From positions 1-64,000 of the forward strand of contig CASFKY010000023.1 of the NCBI GenBank assembly GCA_949295465.1: 64,000 bases of DNA. Direction: 5' to 3'. This document shows positions 32,600 to 41,477 of the stretch, piece by piece (position 1 is the first letter of the stretch; each line of letters begins with the position of its first letter). A program made the position numbers and the translations under genes. The notes under the pieces are model-generated. The model was not told the origin of the DNA. It did no database searches and saw nothing but the letters and a program-made list of their open reading frames with translations. Origin of the DNA: an uncultured Oscillospiraceae bacterium (GTDB taxonomy: Bacteria; Bacillota; Clostridia; Oscillospirales; Ruminococcaceae).

Positions 32600-32998
32600 A
32601 TGCAAATCACCGATCCTATCGCGGACCTGCTTACCCGCATCCGCAACGCGAGCACTGCCAAACACCCTTCTGTTGACGTCCCTGCTTCCAACATGAAAAA
32701 GGCGATCTGCCAGATCCTGGTGGATGAGGGCTACATCAAGGGCATGCAAGTGATCGAAGACAACAAACAGGGCGTCATCCGTCTGACCCTGAAGTATATG
32801 GAAGACGGCAGCCCTGTGATCGCCGGCCTGCGCCGCGTTTCCAAACCCGGCCTGCGCATCTACACCAACTGCGAGGATATGCCCAAGGTCATGAAGGGCC
32901 TGGGCACCGCAATCATCTCCACCTCCAAAGGCGTCATGACCGACAAGGCCGCCCGTGCTGCCAACGTCGGCGGTGAAGTCCTCGCTTTTGTGTGGTAA
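32600..32998 (+). CDS. rpsH: 30S ribosomal protein S8
   Basis: 132 residues. [17 protein letters not shown] at the start and the C-terminal [33 protein letters not shown] are diagnostic. The ATG at 32600 follows TTAAGGAGGTTAGTGGC; the longer in-frame reading would translate the hairpin and is rejected. In E. coli S8 represses the spc operon by binding mRNA. Confidence 0.98.
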   Translation: MQITDPIADLLTRIRNASTAKHPSVDVPASNMKKAICQILVDEGYIKGMQVIEDNKQGVIRLTLKYMEDGSPVIAGLRRVSKPGLRIYTNCEDMPKVMKGLGTAIISTSKGVMTDKAARAANVGGEVLAFVW

Positions 32999-33015
32999 GA
33001 AAGGGGCAATAGACA

Positions 33016-33570
33016 ATGTCGAGAATTGGAAGAAAACCCATCGTCATTCCTGCGGGCGTTGAGGTTAAGGTCAATGAGACCGAACATACTGTGTCCGTGA
33101 AGGGCCCCAAGGGCAGCCTGCATTCCAACTATCATCCCATGATGACCGTGAAGGTCGAGGGCAATGAAGTTCTGGTTACCCGCCCCAATGACGAGAAGGA
33201 GGCCCGCAGCCTCCATGGACTGACCCGCAGCAACATCGCCAACATGGTCACCGGCGTGGTGGAGGGCTTCTCCAAGGCGCTGGAGATCCAGGGCGTTGGT
33301 TACCGTGCCGCCAAGCAGGGCAAGAAAGTCACTCTGACCCTGGGCTTCTCTCATCCCGTCATCATCGAGGAGACCGATGAGATCCAGATCGACGTTCCCG
33401 ACGCCAACAACCTGGTGATCCGGGGCATCGACAAGCAGAAAGTCGGCCAGTTCGCTGCCGAAGTTCGCGAGAAGCGTCCTCCCGAGCCTTACAAGGGCAA
33501 GGGCATCCGCTATAAGGGCGAGCATGTGATCCACAAAGAAGGCAAGGCCGGCAAGGGCAAGGCCAAATAA
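33016..33570 (+). CDS. rplF: 50S ribosomal protein L6
   Basis: 184 residues. SRIGRKPIVIPAGVEV at the start, two tandem alpha/beta repeats and the C-terminal RPPEPYKGKGIRYKGEHVIHKEGKAGK motif identify L6, located near the sarcin-ricin loop. RBS AAGAAAGGGGCAATAGACA is modest compared with its neighbours. Confidence 0.98.
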   Translation: MSRIGRKPIVIPAGVEVKVNETEHTVSVKGPKGSLHSNYHPMMTVKVEGNEVLVTRPNDEKEARSLHGLTRSNIANMVTGVVEGFSKALEIQGVGYRAAKQGKKVTLTLGFSHPVIIEETDEIQIDVPDANNLVIRGIDKQKVGQFAAEVREKRPPEPYKGKGIRYKGEHVIHKEGKAGKGKAK

Positions 33571-33588
33571 GGTAAGGAGTGAAAGACA

Positions 33589-33948
33589 ATGGTTAATAAG
33601 CCTGACAAGAACGAAGCTCGTCTTCGTCGTCACCGCAGAGTTCGCGGTAAGATCAGCGGCACCGCTGAACGTCCCCGTCTCGATGTGTTCCGCTCCGCCA
33701 AGCATATCTATGCCCAGATCATCGACGATGTGGCCGGCGTGACGCTGGTGAGCGCGTCCAGCATGGACAAGGATTTTGAGGGCAACGGCGGCAACGTCGA
33801 GGCTGCCACCCTGGTGGGAAAGAAGATCGCCGAGAAGGCTCTGGCCAAGGGCATCAGCGAGGTCGTGTTCGACCGCGGCGGTTTCGTATATCATGGCCGC
33901 GTGAAAGCTGTGGCCGAGGGCGCCCGTGAGGGCGGCCTGAAGCTGTAA
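33589..33948 (+). CDS. rplR: 50S ribosomal protein L18
   Basis: 119 residues. [40 protein letters not shown] and [26 protein letters not shown] are diagnostic; L18 binds 5S rRNA with L5. RBS AAGGAGTGAAAGAC. 13 bp before rpsE. Confidence 0.98.
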   Translation: MVNKPDKNEARLRRHRRVRGKISGTAERPRLDVFRSAKHIYAQIIDDVAGVTLVSASSMDKDFEGNGGNVEAATLVGKKIAEKALAKGISEVVFDRGGFVYHGRVKAVAEGAREGGLKL

Positions 33949-33961
33949 GGAGGAGGATACC

Positions 33962-34465
33962 ATGGAAAGAAGAAATCGTGAAGTTGACGACGGCATGCTG
34001 GAAAAGGTTGTCGCCATCAACCGCGTATCCAAAACCGTAAAAGGCGGCCGCGTGATGAAGTTCAGTGCTCTGGTTGTCGTGGGTGACGGCAAGGGCACCA
34101 TCGGTTTCGGCCTGGGCAAGGCCGGCGAGGTCCCCGAGGCCATCCGCAAGGGCATCGAGGCCGCGAAGAAGAACATGCACAAGATTGCCCTGAAGGGCAC
34201 CACCATCCCCCACGAGACTGTGGGCATCTACGGCGCCGGCCGCGTGCTGATGAAGCCCGCCGCCCCCGGTACCGGCGTGATCGCCGGCGGCCCTGTGCGT
34301 GCCGTCCTGGAAGTTGCCGGCATCAAGGACATCCGTACCAAGAGCCTGCGTTCCAACAACCCCTGCAACGTCGTTACCGCCACCTTCCAGGGTCTGTGCG
34401 GCCTGACCACTGCAGAAGCGGTCGCTGCCAAGCGGGGCAAGACCGTCAAAGAGATTTTAGGTTAA
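33962..34465 (+). CDS. rpsE: 30S ribosomal protein S5
   Basis: 167 residues. An S5 double-stranded RNA-binding domain ([49 protein letters not shown]) and a C-terminal domain with [23 protein letters not shown]5 affects decoding accuracy and mRNA unwinding. RBS AAGGAGGAGGATACC. Confidence 0.98.
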   Translation: MERRNREVDDGMLEKVVAINRVSKTVKGGRVMKFSALVVVGDGKGTIGFGLGKAGEVPEAIRKGIEAAKKNMHKIALKGTTIPHETVGIYGAGRVLMKPAAPGTGVIAGGPVRAVLEVAGIKDIRTKSLRSNNPCNVVTATFQGLCGLTTAEAVAAKRGKTVKEILG

Positions 34466-34479
34466 GGAGGCAGTGAATC

Positions 34480-34665
34480 ATGGCTGAGAAAAAGCTGACC
34501 ATCAAACTGGCACGCCGCCTGTTTGGCCGCAGCGAGAAGCAGATCGCTACCGCCAATAGTCTGGGCCTGAAGAAGATCGGTGACACCACCGTTCAGCCCG
34601 ACAACGACGCAACCCGGGGCAAGATCGCCAAGATCGCGCACCTGGTGGTCGTGACCGAAGCATAA
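34480..34665 (+). CDS. rpmD: 50S ribosomal protein L30
   Basis: 61 residues. KLTIKLARRLFGRSEKQIATANSLGLKKIGDTTVQPDNDATRGKIAKIAHLVVV is a typical bacterial L30 ferredoxin-like fold. RBS TAAGGAGGCAGTGAATC. Confidence 0.96.
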   Translation: MAEKKLTIKLARRLFGRSEKQIATANSLGLKKIGDTTVQPDNDATRGKIAKIAHLVVVTEA

Positions 34666-34685
34666 CGGCAAGGAGGTGCGATCAA

Positions 34686-35123
34686 TTGAAGCTTCATGAA
34701 CTGAAGGCGTCCAAGGGCGCCAATACCCCTGCAACCCGCAAAGGCCGCGGCCACGGCTCCGGCAACGGCAAGACCGCCGGCTTCGGCCACAAGGGCCAGA
34801 AAGCCCGTTCCGGCGTGAAGAAGGCCGGGTTCGAGGGCGGCCAGATGCCTCTGGCCCGTCGTCTGCCCAAGCGCGGTTTCAACAATATTTTTGCCACTGA
34901 GTATGCTACCATCAAAGTGAGCGACCTGGAGATGTTCGAGGCCGGCAGCGTGGTGGACGTGCAGGCTCTGCTGGACAAGGGCATCATCAAGAAGTCCCTG
35001 GACGGCGTCAAGGTTCTGGGCAACGGCGAGCTCACCAAGGCTCTCACCGTCAAGCTCACTGCCTACACTGCTTCTGCCAAGGAAAAGATTGAAAAGGCAG
35101 GCGGAAAGGCCGAGGTGATCTAA
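34686..35123 (+). CDS. rplO: 50S ribosomal protein L15
   Basis: 145 residues. MKLHELKASKGANTPATRKGRGHGSGNGKTAGFGHKGQKARSG is the glycine-rich N-terminal extension that threads the 50S core. The start codon is TTG, fixed by the strong AAGGAGGTGCGATCAA just before it and by the conserved N-terminus. secY begins 2 bp after its stop. Confidence 0.98.
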   Translation: MKLHELKASKGANTPATRKGRGHGSGNGKTAGFGHKGQKARSGVKKAGFEGGQMPLARRLPKRGFNNIFATEYATIKVSDLEMFEAGSVVDVQALLDKGIIKKSLDGVKVLGNGELTKALTVKLTAYTASAKEKIEKAGGKAEVI

Positions 35124-35124
35124 G

Positions 35125-36423
35125 GTGTTTGAGACTTTCCGGAATGCCTGGAAGATCGAAGATCTGCGCAAGCGGATCCTGTACACCTTGGTGATCATTG
35201 TCATTTTTCGCGCAGGATGCGCCATCCCGGTGCCCTATATCGACCCCAGCGTTCTGAGCGGGGCCTTCGGCAGCGCGGATATGCTCTCCTACCTGAACAT
35301 GCTGAGCGGCGGCGCGCTTTCTCAGTGCGCGCTCTTTGCTCTGGGCGTTTCCCCCTACATCAACGCCTCCATCATCATCCAGCTTCTGACTGTGGCTATC
35401 CCCCAGCTGGAAGCCATGGCCCGGGAGGGTGAAGAGGGACGCCGCAAGCTCACCAAGATCACCCAATATACCGCCGGCGGCATTGCCCTGGCAATGTCCA
35501 TCGGCTACTACTTCGTTTTGCGCAACTCCGCTGCCCTGGAATACACCAGCGGCGCGGAGGGCTGGTTCAGCGCCTTTGTCATCATCTTGGCCTTCACGGC
35601 CGGCGCGCAGCTGATCACCTGGTGCGGCAGCCAGATCGACGAGAAGGGCATCGGCAACGGTGTCTCCCTGCTGATCTTCGCGGGCATTGTGTCCCGCTGG
35701 GACAGTGTGTACAACACGGTGGTGAGCATGCTGGCCAAGGCCAGCGGCGGCCAGCCCCAGTACTACATCTTCCTGCCCCTGCTGCTGATCCTGGCTTTGG
35801 CGGTGGTGCTGTTCATCGTGGTTCTCACCAACGCGGAACGGCGCATCCCCGTGCAGTATGCCAAGAAGGTGGTGGGCCGCAAGATGTACGGCGGCCAGTC
35901 CAGTCACATTCCCATCAAGGTGAACATGAGCGGCGTCATGCCCATCATCTTCGCCAGCGCCCTGTGCAGCATCCCCAGCACCATCGGCGGGTTCTTGAAT
36001 CTGAACTACGAGGAGCATCCCTTCTGGTATGCCTTCTTCCACACCTTCAACTATACCAGCTGGGTGTACGCGGTGATTTATCTGCTGCTCATTGTGGGCT
36101 TCAACTACTTCTATGTGGCCATTCAGTATAACCCCATCGAGATCGCCAACAACCTGCGCCAGAACAACGGTACCATTCCCGGTATCCGTCCCGGCAAGCC
36201 CACCAGTGATTTCATCTCCCGTGTGCTGAACCGGATCACCCTGATCGGCGCGCTGTTCCTTGGCATCGTGGCGGTGTTGCCCATCCTGTTGGGCAACCTC
36301 ACCGGCATCTCGATCCAGCTGGGCGGTACCAGCCTGCTGATCGTGGTGGGTGTGGCCCTGGATACCGGGCGCAGCATGGAAAGCTATATGCTGATGCGCC
36401 ATCACAAAGGTTTCCTTGAGTAA
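35125..36423 (+). CDS. secY: preprotein translocase subunit SecY
   Basis: 432 residues with ten membrane helices. RFRAGCAIPVP-type plug region (ITVIIFRAGCAIPVPYIDP), the LGVSPYINASIIIQLL second helix and the KVVGRKMYGGQSSHIPIKVNMSGVMPIIFASAL loop match SecY. It forms the protein-conducting channel with SecE and SecG. GTG start only 1 bp after the L15 TAA, with AGGCCGAGGTGATCTAAG upstream: translational coupling is likely. Confidence 0.97.
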   Translation: MFETFRNAWKIEDLRKRILYTLVIIVIFRAGCAIPVPYIDPSVLSGAFGSADMLSYLNMLSGGALSQCALFALGVSPYINASIIIQLLTVAIPQLEAMAREGEEGRRKLTKITQYTAGGIALAMSIGYYFVLRNSAALEYTSGAEGWFSAFVIILAFTAGAQLITWCGSQIDEKGIGNGVSLLIFAGIVSRWDSVYNTVVSMLAKASGGQPQYYIFLPLLLILALAVVLFIVVLTNAERRIPVQYAKKVVGRKMYGGQSSHIPIKVNMSGVMPIIFASALCSIPSTIGGFLNLNYEEHPFWYAFFHTFNYTSWVYAVIYLLLIVGFNYFYVAIQYNPIEIANNLRQNNGTIPGIRPGKPTSDFISRVLNRITLIGALFLGIVAVLPILLGNLTGISIQLGGTSLLIVVGVALDTGRSMESYMLMRHHKGFLE

Positions 36424-36446
36424 ATAGAGAAAGGGGACGAGTCATT

Positions 36447-37085
36447 ATGAACCTGATTCTGTTGGGCGCGCCTGGTGCCGGCAAGGGCACTCAGGCCGAG
36501 ATCATCTGTGACAAGCTGCAGATCCCTGCCATCAGCACGGGCAACATCATCCGGGCCGCCGTGAAGGAAGGCACCGAGATGGGATGTAAGGCAAAAAGCT
36601 ACATCGAATCCGGCGCATTGGTCCCCGATGCCGTCATCATCGGCATCATCAAGGAACGCCTGGCTGCCGACGACTGCAAGAACGGCTTTATCCTGGACGG
36701 CGTGCCCCGCACGGTGGCCCAGGCCGAGGCCTTGGAGCAGATGGGGGTCCGCATCGACAAGGTGCTGGACATCGAGGTGGCCGACGAAGCAATCATTCGC
36801 CGTATGAGCGGCCGGCGCGTCTGCGCAAACTGCGGCGCCAGCTATCATACCGCTTTCAAGCCCAGTGCGAAGCCGGGCGTCTGCGATCGCTGCGGCGGCA
36901 GCCTCATCGTCCGCAAGGACGACGAGCCCGCCACCGTGGTGGAGCGGCTGAAGGTGTACCACGAGCAGACAGAGCCCCTGGTGGACTTCTACCGCCAGAG
37001 AGGCAAGCTGGTTGTGATCCAGGGGCAGGACGGGATCGAAGAGACCAACGCCCAGATCATGAAGGCATTGGAGGCAAAAGAGTGA
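36447..37085 (+). CDS. adk: adenylate kinase, zinc-binding LID
   Basis: 212 residues. P-loop GAPGAGKGTQ at 7-16, NMP-binding STGNIIR (~30-36), FILDGVPRTVAQAE (~81-94). The LID domain carries four Cys (126, 129, 146, 149) that bind structural zinc, the Gram-positive form. It interconverts ATP+AMP and 2 ADP. Overlaps map by 4 bp (GTGA). RBS AGAAAGGGGACGAGTC. Confidence 0.97.
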   Translation: MNLILLGAPGAGKGTQAEIICDKLQIPAISTGNIIRAAVKEGTEMGCKAKSYIESGALVPDAVIIGIIKERLAADDCKNGFILDGVPRTVAQAEALEQMGVRIDKVLDIEVADEAIIRRMSGRRVCANCGASYHTAFKPSAKPGVCDRCGGSLIVRKDDEPATVVERLKVYHEQTEPLVDFYRQRGKLVVIQGQDGIEETNAQIMKALEAKE

Positions 37086-37855
37086 TTCAGCTGAAAAACG
37101 CTTCCGAACTTGAGAAAATGCGGCGCGCCTGTGCAATCAGCGCGGCCGCTCTCAAGGCGGGGGGCGAAGCGATCGAACCGGGGATCACCACCTGGGAGAT
37201 CGACAAGATCATCTATGACTTTATCGTCAAGCATGGGGCCCGCCCCAATTTCAAGGGTCTGTACGGCTTCCCCGGCACTGCCTGCATCAGCGTGAACGAC
37301 ACGGTGATCCACGGCATCCCCAGCCACGGGATCGTCATCCGGCCCGGCGATATTGTCAGCATCGACACAGGCGCTGCCATTGACGGCTTCAACGGGGACA
37401 ACGCCTGCACCTTCGGGTGCGGCAAGGTGGACCTGGAAGCCCAGCGGTTGATGGACGTCACCCGCCAGTCGCTGCATCTGGGCATTGCCCAGGCTGTGGC
37501 CGGCAATCGGATCGGGGACATCGGCCATGCCGTGCAGAGCTATGTGGAGGAGAACGGTTTCTCGGTTGTCCGCAGTTTTGTGGGCCACGGGGTCGGCAAA
37601 GAGCTGCACGAAGACCCGGAGGTGCCCAATTACGGGCATGCCGGCCACGGTGTGCGGCTGGTGAATGGGATGACCATCGCCATCGAACCCATGGTAAACC
37701 AGAAACACCATTCCGTAAAAACCTTATCCGACGGTTGGACGGTAAAGACCTGCGACGGCGGCCTGGCGGCTCACTTTGAGCACACCGTGGCCATCACGCC
37801 CAAGGGTCCGGAGATCCTGACACGAGGCTGGGAGGAAGCCGGATGGACTTTGTGA
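37082..37855 (+). CDS. map: type I methionine aminopeptidase
   Basis: 257 residues. The five metal ligands are visible: SIDTGAAIDGFNGDNACTF (two Asp), FVGHGVGKELHEDP (His), AIEPM (Glu) and FEHT (Glu). No N-terminal zinc-finger extension. It removes the initiator Met co-translationally at the exit tunnel. GTG start inside the adk stop. The 3' end overlaps the KOW protein gene by 13 bp. Confidence 0.96.
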   Translation: MIQLKNASELEKMRRACAISAAALKAGGEAIEPGITTWEIDKIIYDFIVKHGARPNFKGLYGFPGTACISVNDTVIHGIPSHGIVIRPGDIVSIDTGAAIDGFNGDNACTFGCGKVDLEAQRLMDVTRQSLHLGIAQAVAGNRIGDIGHAVQSYVEENGFSVVRSFVGHGVGKELHEDPEVPNYGHAGHGVRLVNGMTIAIEPMVNQKHHSVKTLSDGWTVKTCDGGLAAHFEHTVAITPKGPEILTRGWEEAGWTL

Positions 37856-38094
37856 GAGGCCGGCTGGTCCGTTCCAAGGCCGGACGGGACAGAGCGCGTA
37901 CCTTAGCGGTATTGGCCGTGGAAGGCCAGATGCTTCTTCTGGCAGACGGACGCCTGCGCACTCTTTGCCGCCCCAAGCGGAAAAAGAATAAGCATGTGGC
38001 CCCCACTGCCACCGTCCTTGGCGAGGAGGACCTGGCCAGCGACGAAAGGCTCAGCAAGGCAATCGCGGCATTCGACACCCAGAGCCCGATCTGA
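37843..38094 (+). CDS. KOW-domain RNA-binding protein (L14e/L27e-like)
   Basis: 83 residues. [50 protein letters not shown] resembles the small KOW/SH3-barrel proteins similar to archaeal L14e that Clostridia encode between map and infA, as here. Probably a ribosome-associated RNA binder; the precise role is not established. The start overlaps map by 13 bp, following GGCTGGGAGGAAGCC. Confidence 0.82.
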   Translation: MDFVRGRLVRSKAGRDRARTLAVLAVEGQMLLLADGRLRTLCRPKRKKNKHVAPTATVLGEEDLASDERLSKAIAAFDTQSPI

Positions 38095-38111
38095 ATGAGG
38101 AGGGTAAAAGC

Positions 38112-38348
38112 TTGTCTAAAGAAGACGTCATCGAAGTGGAAGGCATCGTGCGCGAAGCGATGCCCAACGCCATCTTCAAAGTCGAGCTGCTGACCGGCGA
38201 GGGGAAACCCAACGGTCACACAGTTCTCGCTCACATCTCCGGCAAACTGCGGACCAATTTCATCCGCATCCTGCCCGGTGATAAAGTCACTATGGAAATG
38301 TCGCCCTACGATTTGACCAAGGGGCGCATCACCTGGCGCTCGAAGTAA
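38112..38348 (+). CDS. infA: translation initiation factor IF-1 with a small internal insertion
   Basis: 78 residues instead of the usual 72. [64 protein letters not shown] is ordinary IF-1, but ~6 residues (LTGEGKP region, ~27-33) are inserted in the beta2-beta3 turn where most homologues have only ENGH. IF-1 blocks the A site during initiation. TTG start, RBS AGGAGGGTAAAAGC. Confidence 0.95.
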   Translation: MSKEDVIEVEGIVREAMPNAIFKVELLTGEGKPNGHTVLAHISGKLRTNFIRILPGDKVTMEMSPYDLTKGRITWRSK

Positions 38349-38378
38349 AGCGCCAAGCTAAGAAGGAGGTTCAGCATC

Positions 38379-38492
38379 ATGAAGGTCAAGCCTTCCGTGA
38401 AACCCATCTGCGAAAAATGCAAGGTCATCAAGCGCAAAGGCCGCGTGATGGTCATTTGCGAAAACCCCAAACACAAGCAGCGCCAGGGCTAA
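38379..38492 (+). CDS. rpmJ: 50S ribosomal protein L36
   Basis: 37 residues, too short for many ORF callers. It begins [11 protein letters not shown] and ends [11 protein letters not shown]11, C14, C27 and H32 form the zinc site, so this is the zinc-containing form. RBS AGAAGGAGGTTCAGCATC. Position between infA and rpsM is the conserved one. A small hairpin (ACTTGG / CCAAGT, 38500-38514) follows before rpsM. Confidence 0.97.
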   Translation: MKVKPSVKPICEKCKVIKRKGRVMVICENPKHKQRQG

Positions 38493-38573
38493 TGCCTGGA
38501 CTTGGGGGCCAAGTGCGTAGATTCCCGGCGCAGGCCCCGACACTGACATGGGATGATTTTATGGAGGTGCTTT

Positions 38574-38945
38574 ATGGCACGTATTGCTGGTGTTGATCTG
38601 CCCCGTGAGAAGCGGATCGAAATTGGCCTGACCTACATCTTTGGTATCGGACGCAGCACTGCGGACGAGATCCTGGCTGGAACCGGTATCAACCCCGATA
38701 CCCGCGTGAAAGATCTGACCGCCGACGAAGAGGCGAAGATCCGCGACTATATCGACAAGAACAACATCCTGGTGGAAGGCGATCTGCGCCGTGATGTTGC
38801 TCTGAACATCAAGCGTCTGATTGAGGTTCAGTGCTACCGCGGCACTCGTCATCGCAAGGGCTTGCCCTGCCGTGGCCAGCGCACCAAGACCAATGCCCGT
38901 ACCCGCAAAGGTCCCAAGCGCACTGTAGCCAACAAGAAGAAATAA
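38574..38945 (+). CDS. rpsM: 30S ribosomal protein S13
   Basis: 123 residues. [33 protein letters not shown] and [29 protein letters not shown] are diagnostic; the basic tail contacts P-site tRNA. ATG at 38574 follows ATGGAGGTGCTTT; an in-frame ATG 21 bp earlier lacks conservation. First gene of the alpha-operon part. Confidence 0.98.
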   Translation: MARIAGVDLPREKRIEIGLTYIFGIGRSTADEILAGTGINPDTRVKDLTADEEAKIRDYIDKNNILVEGDLRRDVALNIKRLIEVQCYRGTRHRKGLPCRGQRTKTNARTRKGPKRTVANKKK

Positions 38946-38957
38946 GGAGGAACAGAA

Positions 38958-39371
38958 ATGGCAACGAACACCAAAGCAGCCGGCAAGAAGTCTGCCGTTC
39001 GCACCAAAAAGCGCGAGCGTAAAAATATCGCCAATGGCGCTGCCCACATCCAGAGTACGTTCAACAACACCATTGTTACGATCTCCGATCTGCAGGGCAA
39101 CACCGTATCCTGGGCCAGCTCCGGCGGCCTGAATTTCCGCGGCTCCCGCAAGAGCACTCCCTTTGCGGCCCAGTCTGCCGCCGAGACCGCTGCCAAGGCG
39201 GCCATGGAGCACGGCATGAAGACCGTTGAGGTTTATGTGAAGGGCCCCGGCGCCGGCCGTGAGGCCGCCATCCGGGCTCTGCAGGCCACCGGCCTGGAGG
39301 TAACCATGATCAAGGACGTTACCCCTGTGCCCCACAATGGTTGCCGTCCCCCCAAGCGGCGCCGCATTTGA
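38958..39371 (+). CDS. rpsK: 30S ribosomal protein S11
   Basis: 137 residues. A Lys/Arg-rich N-terminus, then [64 protein letters not shown] and the [16 protein letters not shown] tail are diagnostic of S11, part of the platform by the mRNA exit. RBS AAGGAGGAACAGAA. Confidence 0.98.
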   Translation: MATNTKAAGKKSAVRTKKRERKNIANGAAHIQSTFNNTIVTISDLQGNTVSWASSGGLNFRGSRKSTPFAAQSAAETAAKAAMEHGMKTVEVYVKGPGAGREAAIRALQATGLEVTMIKDVTPVPHNGCRPPKRRRI

Positions 39372-39391
39372 TGCAAGGAGGAATTTGAATT

Positions 39392-39997
39392 ATGGCAAAA
39401 AACATGCAGCCCATCGCGAAGCGTTGCAAGGCTCTGGGCATTTCTCCTGCAGTCATGGGCTATTCCAAGAAGACCACTACCCGCAATGCTTCCAGCAACA
39501 ACTTCCGCAAGAAGCAGTCTGAGTACGCCACCCAGCTGAAAGAGAAGCAGAAGGTCAAGTTCATCTACGGTGTGCTGGAGAAGCAGTTCCTGAACTACTT
39601 CACCGAGGCCGAGCGCCGCCCCGGCATGACCGGCGAGAACCTGCTGCAGATGCTGGAGTGCCGCCTGGACAACGTGGTTTTCCGTCTGGGCTTTGCCTCT
39701 ACCCGCCGCGACGCCCGTCAGCTGGTGACCCATGCCCACTTCACCGTCAACGGCAAGAAAGTGAACATCCCCTCCTATCAGGTGAAAGCCGGCGACGTGG
39801 TGGAAGTGCGCGCTTCCAGCCGCTCCTCCGCCAAGTTTGCCAAGCTCACCGGCCCCGAAGCTCCGGTCGTCACCCTGCCCTCCTGGCTGAGCCGTGAGGC
39901 CAACACCCTGAAAGGCGTTGTGGAACGCCTGCCCGAGCGCAGCGATATCGATTACGATGTGGCCGAACACCTCATCGTCGAGTTGTACTCCAAGTAA
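39392..39997 (+). CDS. rpsD: 30S ribosomal protein S4 (zinc-free form)
   Basis: 201 residues. The S4 RNA-binding domain ([48 protein letters not shown], ~88-150) is intact. The N-terminal part keeps a single Cys, so it is the C-minus form without a zinc finger. S4 starts 30S assembly. The N-terminus differs from the usual CRRxG block, which is common in this lineage. RBS AAGGAGGAATTTGAATT. A 75-bp gap with a hairpin precedes rpoA. Confidence 0.96.
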   Translation: MAKNMQPIAKRCKALGISPAVMGYSKKTTTRNASSNNFRKKQSEYATQLKEKQKVKFIYGVLEKQFLNYFTEAERRPGMTGENLLQMLECRLDNVVFRLGFASTRRDARQLVTHAHFTVNGKKVNIPSYQVKAGDVVEVRASSRSSAKFAKLTGPEAPVVTLPSWLSREANTLKGVVERLPERSDIDYDVAEHLIVELYSK

Positions 39998-40028
39998 TCG
40001 CTCTGAACATAGGGAACGCGAACACACT

Positions 40029-40053
40029 GGCCGGCTGTTCCACGCAGCCGGCC
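40029..40053 (+). promoter_or_regulatory. hairpin between rpsD and rpoA
   Basis: Perfect 9-bp stem GGCCGGCTG / CAGCCGGCC with a 7-nt loop, 20 bp before the rpoA start and just before its RBS (TTAGGAGGG). No T run. Confidence 0.65.
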
Positions 40054-40072
40054 CACTTAGGAGGGTGTTTTT

Positions 40073-41029
40073 ATGATGGAGATTGAACGGCCCAAAATTG
40101 ATACTGCCTCCCTCAGCCCGGACGGCCGCTATGGCAAATTCGTCGTAGAGCCTCTTGAGCGGGGATTTGGTACCACTTTGGGCAACAGCTTACGGCGTGT
40201 ACTGCTCTCATCGCTTCCCGGTGTTGCTGTTACCAGCGTGAAGATCGACGGCGTTGTCCATGAGTTCTCCACCATCCCCGGTGTCAAGGAAGATGTCACC
40301 GAGATCGTGCTGAACCTGAAGGGCATCGAGGCCAAGCTCTTTACCGACGGCCCCGCCACTGTGCGGATCGAGGCCGAGGGCGAGGGCGAAGTGACCGCCG
40401 GCAGCATCAAGCAGAGCGATGAGATCGAGATCCTGAATCCCGAATGGCATATTGCCACCCTGGCCGAGGGCGCCAAGCTCGTGATGGAGCTGACTTTCGA
40501 CAAGGGCCGCGGCTATGTGCCCGCAGAGCGCAACAAGCAGGCTGTTCTGGAGAAGAATGACATCAACACTCTTCCCGTTGACAGCATTTATACCCCCGTT
40601 TTGAAGGTGAACTACGCTGTTGATAACACCCGCGTGGGCCAGATCACCGACTACGACAAGCTGACCGTTGAGGTTTGGACCGACGGCACCATCAGTGCCC
40701 AGGAGGCTGTCAGCCTGGCTGCCCGCATCCTGACCGAGCATCTGAACCTGTTTGCCAACCTGTCTGAGGAGACCATGGGCACCGAGATCATGGTGGAAAA
40801 GGACGACAAGGGCAAGGAGAAGGCTCTGGAGATGACCATCGAAGAGCTGGATCTGTCCGTGCGTTCCTTCAACTGCCTCAAGCGCGCCGGGATCAACACG
40901 GTGGAAGACCTGATCAACAAGTCCGAGGATGAGATGATGAAAGTCCGCAACCTCGGCCGCAAGAGCCTGGAAGAGGTCATGGCAAAACTGGATTCTCTGG
41001 GCTTTACGCTTACGAAAGACGACGAGTAA
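40073..41029 (+). CDS. rpoA: DNA-directed RNA polymerase subunit alpha
   Basis: 318 residues. alpha-NTD (~1-230: [32 protein letters not shown]) drives dimerisation and core assembly; alpha-CTD (~250-310: [44 protein letters not shown]) binds UP elements and activators. Two adjacent ATG codons; the first is annotated. Normal length. Confidence 0.98.
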   Translation: MMEIERPKIDTASLSPDGRYGKFVVEPLERGFGTTLGNSLRRVLLSSLPGVAVTSVKIDGVVHEFSTIPGVKEDVTEIVLNLKGIEAKLFTDGPATVRIEAEGEGEVTAGSIKQSDEIEILNPEWHIATLAEGAKLVMELTFDKGRGYVPAERNKQAVLEKNDINTLPVDSIYTPVLKVNYAVDNTRVGQITDYDKLTVEVWTDGTISAQEAVSLAARILTEHLNLFANLSEETMGTEIMVEKDDKGKEKALEMTIEELDLSVRSFNCLKRAGINTVEDLINKSEDEMMKVRNLGRKSLEEVMAKLDSLGFTLTKDDE

Positions 41030-41052
41030 TTACTGCAAAGGAGTGAAACGGG

Positions 41053-41385
41053 ATGAGAAAGCTTGGCAGAACCAGCGACAGCCGCAATGCGATGCTTCGT
41101 GCCATGGTCACTTATCTGTTTGAAAACGGCAAGATCGAAACGACCGTCACCCGTGCCAAGGAAGTTCGTTCCATGGCCGAGAAGATGGTGACTCTGGGCA
41201 AGGAAGAGGACCTGCATTCCAAGCGTCAGGTCTTCGCCTACATCACCAAGGAAACTGTGGCCAAGAAGGTCATCGACGAGATCGGCCCCAAGTATGCGGA
41301 CCGCAGCGGCGGTTACACCCGCATCATCCGCACCGGCGCCCGTCGCGGCGACGCTGCTGAGATGGCCATCATCGAACTGGTGTAA
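41053..41385 (+). CDS. rplQ: 50S ribosomal protein L17
   Basis: 110 residues. [48 protein letters not shown] and [24 protein letters not shown] are diagnostic. Last gene of the 15.5-kb ribosomal cluster, followed by a strong terminator. RBS AAAGGAGTGAAACGG. Confidence 0.98.
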   Translation: MRKLGRTSDSRNAMLRAMVTYLFENGKIETTVTRAKEVRSMAEKMVTLGKEEDLHSKRQVFAYITKETVAKKVIDEIGPKYADRSGGYTRIIRTGARRGDAAEMAIIELV

Positions 41386-41424
41386 GGCGCATCGCCCTCA
41401 AAGGGCAGCCAAAGCAAAATAAAA

Positions 41425-41455
41425 GGCCGGGCGGCATTTGCCGTCCGGCCTTTTC
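41425..41455. terminator. bidirectional terminator closing the ribosomal operon
   Basis: 11-bp arms GGCCGGGCGGC / GCCGTCCGGCC (41425-41435, 41440-41450) with loop ATTT; TTTTC on plus and TTTTATTTTG on minus, so it also serves the convergent gene ending at 41478. Confidence 0.92.
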
Positions 41456-41477
41456 TGTTTGGCTGCTTTTTTGCTTT

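Noticed and set aside
38553..38573. An earlier start for rpsM
   Set aside because: The seven extra residues are not conserved and the RBS fits the ATG at 38574.
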